Origin: a bacterium
GTDB taxonomy: Bacteria; Ratteibacteria; UBA8468; B48-G9; JAFGKM01
Length of the DNA: 5,004 bases
Direction: 5' to 3'
Assembly (NCBI GenBank): GCA_026416755.1
Contig: JAOAEP010000175.1
Location: forward strand, 1 to 5,004
Part shown: in pieces, positions 1 to 5,004 of the stretch
Numbering within the stretch: the stretch's first letter is position 1
Layout: the number at the start of each line of letters is the position of its first letter
Notes under the pieces: model-generated
Told to the model about the DNA's origin: nothing
What the model saw: only the letters and a program-made list of their open reading frames with translations
Database searches by the model: none
Translations under genes and position numbers: made by a program

Positions 1-651
1 AACATTTATCCAACAATGAGTATAATTCCAATAAAGATTTATAAAAATTAAAGGTAAAGAAAAGGCAAAAAATACAAAAAAATTTTTCCATAATTTTTTT
101 TCATTTCTTAAAGTCACATAAACGAAAACACCTATTAAATAAAGAATAGATAAATATTTACTTAAAAAAGCGAGTCCAAAAAATGTACCTGAAATAATGA
201 AATCAATTTTTCTTTCTTCTTTAATCCCTTTATAAAAAAATATACCTGAAAGAAATGTGAAAAAAAGTAAAGGGATATCATTTGTAATCAAAAAACTTAA
301 AAGATAAACAGGGGAAAGTAAAAAAAAAGAAGAAATGAGATATCTTTTTTCCTCTTCAGTTTTTAATAATATGAAAATTAAATATCCTATCAATAAAGTT
401 GTAAAAATTGAAAACAATCTATAATAAAAAAAATGAAAAGTATATCTACCAAAAAAAGAAGATATATATATAATCCACCATATTAAAGGAGGATGTTCAT
501 AATAACCAAGATCAAAAAATTTTCCAGATGTTATAAAATATGCTTCATCACCTGTTAAAGGAAAAAAATATGCTAAAAAAAATTTTAAAATTAAACTACA
601 AGTAATGGATATCCAAAATAATCGGGAATAATTACTTTTAATATCTACCAT
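1..651 (-). CDS. GT39/PMT_2-like membrane glycosyltransferase, N-terminal 217 residues (partial)
   Basis: This frame is open from an ATG at 651 down to the left edge, so only the first 217 residues are visible; family members are usually about 450-550 residues. It is very rich in Phe, Leu and Ile, with likely membrane helices near residues 10-31, 75-96, 105-122, 124-141, 150-178 and 189-207. The first non-cytoplasmic loop carries GDEAYF (34-39), with the acidic residue expected to act as catalytic base in ArnT/PMT enzymes, then GYYEHPPLIWW (49-59), which matches the family's YYDHPP segment. TNDIPLLFF (123-131), GLAFLSKY (159-166) and YWNYTHCW (208-215) also fit PMT_2. Such enzymes move a sugar from a polyprenyl-phosphate donor to lipid or protein on the outer face of the membrane; the acceptor cannot be told here. 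The start overlaps the ruvX stop by 7 bases and has a good Shine-Dalgarno, so this is the last visible operon gene. Family confident, substrate unknown. Confidence 0.86.
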   Translation of the reverse strand, partial: MVDIKSNYSRLFWISITCSLILKFFLAYFFPLTGDEAYFITSGKFFDLGYYEHPPLIWWIIYISSFFGRYTFHFFYYRLFSIFTTLLIGYLIFILLKTEEEKRYLISSFFLLSPVYLLSFLITNDIPLLFFTFLSGIFFYKGIKEERKIDFIISGTFFGLAFLSKYLSILYLIGVFVYVTLRNEKKLWKNFFVFFAFSLPLIFINLYWNYTHCWINV

Positions 652-1091
652 TCAATTTCCTCAGTATTGATTTTCATATTTATTGAGTCAAGATAATTTT
701 GAAGAATAATTTGTGCTGATAGTTTATCCCTATACTTTTTTCTCTTTTTTCTACTTAAATCAGCAGTAAGTAGAAATCTTTCCGCTAGAGAGGTTGTAAG
801 TCGTTCATCAAATGGAATAAACTCCATATCTTTAATTTCTTCTTTTAATTTAGCAATAAAGGAGAGAGTTTTTTCTGTTTGAGAACTAAAAGAACCATCC
901 ATTTTTAAGGGAAGCCCATAAACAATCTTAGTTATATTATATTTTTTGATAATTTCTTTAATTTTATCAACAACATTTTCATTCATTTGAATATTTCCAA
1001 GTCCTTTAGCGAATAAATTTTCTTCATCACTAATAGCAATGCCAATATTTTTATCTCCTATATCAATACATAAAATTCTCATTTTTTTCAA
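645..1091 (-). CDS. ruvX: RuvX/YqgF family putative Holliday-junction resolvase / pre-16S rRNA nuclease
   Basis: This 148-residue protein has the usual length and all main motifs of the YqgF RNase H-fold family: the first catalytic aspartate in CIDIGDKNIGIAISD (D10), GLPLKMDGS (59-67), DERLTT (95-100, with the conserved acidic residue E96), and the last aspartate D122 before LSAQIILQNYLD. E. coli YqgF is implicated in 16S rRNA 5'-end maturation, and the family is also annotated as a Holliday-junction resolvase; sequence alone cannot choose. N15 stands where the family usually has Arg (KRIG). Two starts are possible, ATG 1091 and ATG 1082; the second (MRILCIDIG) matches the usual family N-terminus. 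Neither has a good Shine-Dalgarno: a GAG lies 12 bases before the first. Both starts lie inside the end of folP (29- or 20-base overlap), so translation probably depends on ribosomes finishing folP. Cytoplasmic. Confidence 0.93.
   Translation of the reverse strand: MKKMRILCIDIGDKNIGIAISDEENLFAKGLGNIQMNENVVDKIKEIIKKYNITKIVYGLPLKMDGSFSSQTEKTLSFIAKLKEEIKDMEFIPFDERLTTSLAERFLLTADLSRKKRKKYRDKLSAQIILQNYLDSINMKINTEEIEW
658..662 (-). promoter_or_regulatory. Shine-Dalgarno site for the GT39-like gene
   Basis: The minus strand reads GAGGA and then six bases before the ATG at 651. The site lies inside the last codons of ruvX. It fixes the start of the membrane glycosyltransferase, whose frame begins in the 7-base overlap with the ruvX stop codon. 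Confidence 0.7.
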
Positions 1092-1908
1092 TTATATATA
1101 TTATCTCAAGGCTTCTTTTAACTTCTTTTACATCATGGACTCTAAAAATAATTGCTCCTTTAAGATATGCATATAGATTTGTAGCAATTGTTGGTTCAAG
1201 TCGTTCTTCCACCTCAAGATTTAAAAGTTTTCCGATAAATGATTTTCTGCTTGTTCCTATTAAAATTGGTCTATCAAACTTTTTAAATTTATCAAGATTT
1301 TTGAGTATTTCAACATTATCAAAAACTCTTTTCCCAAAACCAATTCCTGGGTCAATCACAATTCTTTCAATATCTATTCCATTACTCTTGATAATTTTTA
1401 TCTTTTCTTCAAAAAAACTGCTTATTTCTTCAATAACATTTTCATAAAAGGGATTAACTTGCATATCTTCGGGTGTCCCCTTCATATGCATTAAAACATA
1501 TCCACAATTAGAATTTTTTATAACATCTAACAATCTCTTGTCAATTGAAAAAGCAGAAATATCATTTATAATCTTTGCTCCATTTTCAATTGCCTTTTCT
1601 GCGACTTTACTTCTATATGTATCACAGGATATGGGTATTTTTAATTCATTACTTAAAAATTTTATTACTGGAATTACCCTTTCCATCTCTTCTTTTTCAT
1701 CTATTGGTTTACTTCCAGGTCTTGTCGATTGGCCTCCTATATCAATTATATCTGCTCCTTGTTTTTCAATTTCAAGTCCTCTTTCAATCGCTTTATCAAA
1801 ATCAAAAAATCTGCCCCCATCATAAAAAGAATCTGGAGTAACATTTAAAATACCCATTATTATAGGTTTATCTATGTTGATTATTTTATCTTTTATCTTC
1901 CAGTTCAT
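1063..1908 (-). CDS. folP: Dihydropteroate synthase
   Basis: This enzyme joins 6-hydroxymethyl-7,8-dihydropterin diphosphate to p-aminobenzoate, giving dihydropteroate in folate synthesis; it is the sulfonamide target. At 281 residues it has the full TIM-barrel length. Visible motifs are GILNVTPDSFYDGGRF (19-34, signature 1, N22), DIIDIGGQSTRPGS (53-66, signature 2 and substrate loop, T62 R63), SCDTYRS (94-100, D96), INDISAF (114-120, N115), IDPGIGFGK (185-193, D187), IGTSRKSFIG (217-226, K222) and FRVHDV (255-260, R256 H258). All pterin, diphosphate and pABA contacts known from E. coli FolP therefore look present. Q60 replaces the commoner Glu in GGESTRPG. The ATG overlaps the aldolase stop as ATGA and has no nearby Shine-Dalgarno (a GAAAGG lies 16 bases away), pointing to translational coupling. 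The tail after residue 270 (IYIIEKNENFMY) lies in the ruvX overlap region. No other folate gene is visible. Confidence 0.96.
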   Translation of the reverse strand: MNWKIKDKIINIDKPIIMGILNVTPDSFYDGGRFFDFDKAIERGLEIEKQGADIIDIGGQSTRPGSKPIDEKEEMERVIPVIKFLSNELKIPISCDTYRSKVAEKAIENGAKIINDISAFSIDKRLLDVIKNSNCGYVLMHMKGTPEDMQVNPFYENVIEEISSFFEEKIKIIKSNGIDIERIVIDPGIGFGKRVFDNVEILKNLDKFKKFDRPILIGTSRKSFIGKLLNLEVEERLEPTIATNLYAYLKGAIIFRVHDVKEVKRSLEIIYIIEKNENFMY

Positions 1909-2555
1909 TGGTTTTTAAGAATTGCCTTTCTGTAATCTTCTGCTTCAAGATTTTCTATCTTATCTATTTCTTTTTCAGTAAAATATCTTAATTTCCCACA
2001 ACAAATACCAGCCAAAATTGACTTGGCTGCTTCTTCAACAATTAAACTTCTTGTGTATGCTTCTTTAATTGATTCCCCTACAGCAACAACACCGTGATTT
2101 TTAAGTAAAACTACATTAACCTTTTTAATTTCTTTACAAACTGCTTTTCTTATTTCTTCACCTGCAGGAACAACATAATCAATAACAGGAACTTCTTTAC
2201 CAAGTATAGCAACATAATCTGGGAAAAATGGTTTAAATTTAATCCCTGCAGAAATTAAACCAATAGTAATTGGAGGATGGGTATGAATAACCGCTTTTAC
2301 TTCTGGTCGGGTAAGATATATTCCAAGATGCATTGAGATTTCACAAGTTGGTCTTAAACTACTGAAAATTTCTCCTGTTTTTAAATTAACTTTTACCCAT
2401 TCATCTTCTTTTATTTCATCAAGAAAAAAACCACTCGGAGAAAGAAAAACAAAATCATCTTCTCTTGCACTTATATTCCCACCTGGCCCTGCAACAAGTC
2501 CTTTTTCTACAATCTTCTTACCAATTTCAGTTAGTTTTTTTCTTATTTCTTCCAT
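1905..2555 (-). CDS. Class II (zinc) aldolase/adducin family protein, FucA/AraD/MtnB-like
   Basis: This 216-residue protein matches the fuculose-1-phosphate aldolase fold in length and motifs: GPGGNISAR (23-31), SPSG (39-42), catalytic E72 in RPTCEISMH, zinc ligands H91 and H93 in VIHTHPP, and third zinc ligand H154 in LLKNHGVVAVG. These line up with E73, H92, H94 and H155 of E. coli FucA. The family includes L-fuculose-, L-rhamnulose- and 5-deoxyribulose-phosphate aldolases, L-ribulose-5-phosphate 4-epimerase and methylthioribulose-1-phosphate dehydratase; I cannot choose among them. In the phosphate pocket, the E. coli Ser-Ser before the catalytic Glu becomes T70-C71, and P24 sits where FucA has Thr26. 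No sugar kinase or isomerase is nearby. The gene lies 2 bases after tyrS and overlaps folP by 4 bases, so it is made together with the folate enzyme. A strong AAAGGA site precedes the start. Family certain, substrate open. Confidence 0.9.
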   Translation of the reverse strand: MEEIRKKLTEIGKKIVEKGLVAGPGGNISAREDDFVFLSPSGFFLDEIKEDEWVKVNLKTGEIFSSLRPTCEISMHLGIYLTRPEVKAVIHTHPPITIGLISAGIKFKPFFPDYVAILGKEVPVIDYVVPAGEEIRKAVCKEIKKVNVVLLKNHGVVAVGESIKEAYTRSLIVEEAAKSILAGICCGKLRYFTEKEIDKIENLEAEDYRKAILKNQ

Positions 2556-2557
2556 TT

Positions 2558-3769
2558 TTATGTCCTTTTTATCTTAAAAAACTTCCTTTTTCCTATTTTT
2601 ATAACCATTCCATCTTTTATTTTAATCTTCTTGTATGGTTCAAAAATTACTTCTCCATTTACTTTGATTGCCTTCTGAATGATAAGCCGTTTTGCTTCTG
2701 ATTTTGAATTTACCATACCTGTCTTTGAAAGTAACTCTATTATTTCAATTTCTTCATTATTATTAAGAATATCGTTTTTAATTATAACTTCAGGTACTTC
2801 TGAAGGTATTTCTTTTTCTCTAAAAATTCTATTAAACTCTTCTTCCGCTATCCTGGCTTTCTCTTCATCATAAATCCATTCAACAATTTTTCTTGCTAAA
2901 AATGCTTTCCCTTCTCTAGGATTCTTTTTAATTAATTCTATATAAATATCCGATTTTACGTTTGTAAGAAGAGAAAAATATTCTTCCATAATATTATCTG
3001 GAATTGACATAATTTTACCAAACATATCAAATGGGTCAGCATTCAGAGGTATATGATTTCCATAACTTTTACTCATTTTTAATTTTCCGTCAGTTCCTAT
3101 AAGTATTGGCATTGTTATAACCACTTGTTTTTCTTGTCCCAAATATGATTGAATAGTTCTTCCTGCAAGTAAATTAAATTTCTGTTCAGTTGCTCCTATT
3201 TCTATATCAGAAGCAAGTGCATAAGAGTCATAGCCCTGTAAAAGTGGATATAAAAACTCATGTAAAAATATTGGTCTTCTTTCTTTATATCTTTCTGTAA
3301 AATCCTCTCTCTCAAGAATCTGTGCCACAGTAAAAATTGATGTCAATTTTACAACTTCTTCCAGATTTAATTTTGAAAGCCAAGAAGAATTATAAACAAA
3401 TTCTGTTTTATCAATATCAAGAATTTTACTAACTTGTTCTTTATAAGTTGAAAGATTTTTTTGTATTTCTTCTGGAGATAAAATAGGTCTTGTTTCTTTT
3501 CTTCCAGTTGGGTCTCCAATTCTAGCAGTAAAATCACCAATTAAAAATATAACTTTATGGCCAAGTTCTTGAAAATCTCTTAATTTTCTAATTGGAACAG
3601 TATGACCCAAATGTATTTCTGGAGCAGTAGGGTCAATTCCATACTTTATTCGCAAAGGTTTATTTTCTTTTAAAGCCCTTTCTAATTTACTTTCAAGTTC
3701 TTTTTCTTCAATAATTTCTACAACATTTTTCTTTATAATCTCCATTTGTTTTTTTATTTCTTTTTCCAT
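2558..3769 (-). CDS. tyrS: Tyrosyl-tRNA synthetase, KMSKS-type (TyrZ-like)
   Basis: This cytoplasmic class I synthetase activates tyrosine with ATP and charges tRNA-Tyr. At 403 residues it is complete. The Rossmann catalytic domain shows YGIDPTAPEIHLGH (43-56, HIGH motif at 53-56), FLIGDFTARIGDPTGR (75-90), HEFLYPLLQGYDSYAL (170-185), the ATEQKFNLLAGR segment (193-204) and KMSKS (231-235). The C-terminal part, about 341-402, is an S4 RNA-binding domain (ELLSKTGMVNSKSEAKRLI, then KVNGE). The KMSKS form and ~400-residue length match the TyrZ-like bacterial subfamily rather than the KFGKT form of E. coli TyrS. It is the first gene of the operon. The ATG has no Shine-Dalgarno, and a sigma-70-type promoter ends only 10 codon-proximal bases upstream of it, so the message may be nearly leaderless. 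There is no room for the T-box that often controls tyrS in Firmicutes. Confidence 0.97.
   Translation of the reverse strand: MEKEIKKQMEIIKKNVVEIIEEKELESKLERALKENKPLRIKYGIDPTAPEIHLGHTVPIRKLRDFQELGHKVIFLIGDFTARIGDPTGRKETRPILSPEEIQKNLSTYKEQVSKILDIDKTEFVYNSSWLSKLNLEEVVKLTSIFTVAQILEREDFTERYKERRPIFLHEFLYPLLQGYDSYALASDIEIGATEQKFNLLAGRTIQSYLGQEKQVVITMPILIGTDGKLKMSKSYGNHIPLNADPFDMFGKIMSIPDNIMEEYFSLLTNVKSDIYIELIKKNPREGKAFLARKIVEWIYDEEKARIAEEEFNRIFREKEIPSEVPEVIIKNDILNNNEEIEIIELLSKTGMVNSKSEAKRLIIQKAIKVNGEVIFEPYKKIKIKDGMVIKIGKRKFFKIKRT
2563..2568 (-). promoter_or_regulatory. Shine-Dalgarno site for the aldolase
   Basis: The minus strand reads AAAGGA and then seven bases to the ATG at 2555. The site sits in the last codons of tyrS. 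It is, with the GT39 site, one of only two strong ribosome sites in the operon, which suggests that the aldolase can be initiated on its own. Confidence 0.65.
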
Positions 3770-3778
3770 AACTATTAA

Positions 3779-3807
3779 ATTCTACAAGAGAAACAAAATA
3801 AGGTCAA
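3779..3807 (-). promoter_or_regulatory. Predicted sigma-70-type promoter of the tyrS operon
   Basis: On the minus strand a -35 box TTGACC (3807-3802) and a -10 box TAGAAT (3784-3779) are separated by exactly 17 bases; each box matches consensus at five of six positions. Transcription would start near 3773-3772, only 3-4 bases before the tyrS ATG at 3769. The promoter fills most of the 39-base gap after the hydrolase stop codon. AT-rich DNA gives -10-like boxes easily, but the -35 match, the ideal spacing and the position at the head of the operon support it. Prediction only. Confidence 0.6.
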
Positions 3808-3820
3808 ATCAGAGAAACAA
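3787..3820 (-). repeat. 10-base direct repeat flanking the -35 box
   Basis: The 10-mer TTGTTTCTCT (minus strand) occurs at 3820-3811 and again at 3796-3787, with starts 24 bases apart. The first copy covers the last hydrolase codons, ending one base into its stop codon; the second lies in the spacer between the -35 and -10 boxes. The placement would suit a regulator binding over the promoter, but the repeat is pyrimidine-rich and could be chance. Confidence 0.45.
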
Positions 3821-5004
3821 TTTTGGCAGATAACAAATTTTTTCTTCATAAGGAGATATTTTCAAGGAAACAACATCATATAATCTTTGATGAGTTATTT
3901 TAGCACTTTTTACCATCTCCTCATAGGGTCTATTACAAACATCAAGAAATCCAATATTGTAGTTTTCGCCATCAAATCTTCCAATTGCTGACTGATCATA
4001 AAGAGTAAAATAATGAACTCCAACACACCACGGTTGATATGCTGCAGTTTCAACATAAACTCTAAATGCTTTTCCTCTTTCTTTTTGACTTTTTACTCTA
4101 CCTATACCTGATGCAGGAAGACCCACATCAAGTGCACCGAAATGCCATTCCCCAATTATTACCGGCTTATTTATTTTTTTACATATTTCACCTAACTTTG
4201 AAGGGATTCTCTCAGCATAACAATTTATACTAAAAACATCAAAACATCTCATTCCTTCAATTACCCAATCTGGAGGAATAGTATAATATCTCACACCAAG
4301 ATTCAGATGATTTGGATCAACCTCTTTACAAGCAAAACTTAATGTTTCAAAAAACTTTTTTACCATAATGGTTGAAAATTCTTCAAGGTCTTTTTTAGCA
4401 GTATCAGTTATAGGTTTTTCCCATTTCCCCTTTTTTATTTCATCAAAACTTAAATTTATCTTCCAATTAGAGGAAAGTGAAGATTTAGAATTATTATATT
4501 TTTTTCTTAAAAACTCACATAATTTTTCTCTTGTTTTACTTTCTTTTCCTGTAATTAACATCCCTTCAGCAGGAAGTTGTTTTGCAAAACCCCATGTTGG
4601 TTCATTCATTAAAAAATATCCGATTAAAGCAGGGTCATCTTTTGTATCCTGTAATTGTTTTGCAAATTCTTTTGCATCTTTTTCAAAGTGAGGGTCAAAA
4701 ACATCTGGAAAATCTCTAAAAATATATTTGGAATATTTTAGTTTAAAATATAGAGGTATTACATAGGGGAATTTATTAATTGATGCTAATTTCCAATCAG
4801 ACCAATTGCCAAAAGTATTAAATCCCCAGTCCTTTAAGAAAGATATTATAATTTTACTCCACGCCTCATACCATTTAGACCCAAAAACACGAATAAAATT
4901 TGAAATAAGAAAATTAAATTGTAATTGACCATCAGAGGTATAACTGAAACAAACTTTAAAATTTCTGTTTTTTGGAAGCCATTTCAATGCATTTTTAATA
5001 CCTT
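3809..5004 (-). CDS. Clan GH-A glycoside hydrolase, GH50 (agarase)-like, C-terminal part (partial)
   Basis: The frame is open from the right edge to a TGA at 3811-3809, about 397 codons. The first possible start inside, a TTG at 4987, is probably internal because codons for GIKNA precede it in frame. Residues are numbered from that TTG. Visible features are DWGFNTFGNWSD (53-64), DVFDPHFEKDAKEF (95-108), GYFLMNEPTWGF (123-134) with likely acid/base E129, VIIGEWHFGALDVG (276-289) with likely nucleophile E280, and DGENYNIGFLDV (339-350) followed by RPYEEMV. The Asn-Glu and second-Glu layout is that of clan GH-A TIM barrels. The GEWHFGALD and ENYNIGF segments resemble GH50 beta-agarases and related unclassified enzymes most closely, from memory. 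Beta-linked galactan or another beta-glycoside is therefore a plausible substrate, but not shown. Any signal peptide is off the window. It ends 39 bases before tyrS and is probably a separate unit. Confidence 0.8.
   Translation of the reverse strand, partial: GIKNALKWLPKNRNFKVCFSYTSDGQLQFNFLISNFIRVFGSKWYEAWSKIIISFLKDWGFNTFGNWSDWKLASINKFPYVIPLYFKLKYSKYIFRDFPDVFDPHFEKDAKEFAKQLQDTKDDPALIGYFLMNEPTWGFAKQLPAEGMLITGKESKTREKLCEFLRKKYNNSKSSLSSNWKINLSFDEIKKGKWEKPITDTAKKDLEEFSTIMVKKFFETLSFACKEVDPNHLNLGVRYYTIPPDWVIEGMRCFDVFSINCYAERIPSKLGEICKKINKPVIIGEWHFGALDVGLPASGIGRVKSQKERGKAFRVYVETAAYQPWCVGVHYFTLYDQSAIGRFDGENYNIGFLDVCNRPYEEMVKSAKITHQRLYDVVSLKISPYEEKICYLPKLFL

Noticed and set aside
61..110. Poly-A/T tracts as regulatory or terminator signals
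   Set aside because: They are Phe and Lys codons (TTT, AAA) inside the membrane glycosyltransferase frame and have no associated hairpin.
1538..1841. Two plus-strand open frames opposite folP
   Set aside because: They are antisense to the strongly conserved folP frame, have low-complexity Leu/Ser/Phe-rich translations and match no recognisable family.
2465..2873. Plus-strand open frames opposite the aldolase and tyrS
   Set aside because: They are low-complexity shadows of the minus-strand genes, with no motif.
3770..3808. T-box leader or rho-independent terminator between the hydrolase and tyrS
   Set aside because: The 39-base gap is too short for a T-box, and I see no GC-rich stem followed by a T-run on the minus strand.
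4368..4691. 107-residue plus-strand frame opposite the hydrolase
   Set aside because: It is antisense to the region containing the GYFLMNEP active-site motif and has a Ser/Phe-rich translation with no domain.
4985..4987. TTG at 4987 as the true start of the hydrolase
   Set aside because: The frame stays open upstream to the window edge and the barrel lacks its first strands, so the TTG is probably an internal Leu codon.

Overview
The window is strongly AT-rich, with poly-A/T tracts, frequent AGA and ATA codons, and proteins rich in Lys, Ile and Glu. Every supportable gene lies on the minus strand, packed almost without gaps. The gene families are bacterial: KMSKS-type TyrRS, FolP, RuvX and a GT39-type membrane glycosyltransferase. 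I cannot name the species. The composition and unusual gene order suggest an AT-rich, probably poorly cultivated bacterial lineage, and this is inference only.

Layout in the direction of transcription (right to left). (1) 5004-3809: the C-terminal ~397 codons of a clan GH-A glycoside hydrolase that looks most like family GH50 (agarase-type); its N-terminus is off the window. (2) 3808-3770: a 39-base gap holding a good sigma-70-type promoter (TTGACC, 17 bases, TAGAAT) and one copy of a 10-base direct repeat whose other copy covers the end of the hydrolase gene. (3) 3769-1: five tightly joined genes: tyrS, a class II (zinc) aldolase, folP, ruvX/yqgF and a GT39/PMT_2-like membrane glycosyltransferase that runs off the left edge. 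Junctions are a 2-base gap, a 4-base ATGA overlap, a 29-base (or 20-base) overlap and a 7-base overlap, so this is almost certainly one transcription unit with translational coupling.

The operon mixes jobs: charging tRNA-Tyr (TyrS), folate synthesis (FolP), a RuvC-fold nuclease linked to rRNA processing or DNA repair (RuvX), envelope glycosylation (GT39) and an aldolase of unknown substrate. The hydrolase upstream is probably a separate unit because a promoter lies between it and tyrS, although I see no terminator there.

The points most worth a second look are the aldolase coupled directly to folP, the promoter that places the tyrS start codon only a few bases from the predicted transcription start (a near-leaderless message, with no room for a T-box), the direct repeat flanking that promoter's -35 box, and the GH50-like enzyme. 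I found no CRISPR array, insertion sequence, tRNA or rRNA. I see no convincing evidence of a wholly new system.
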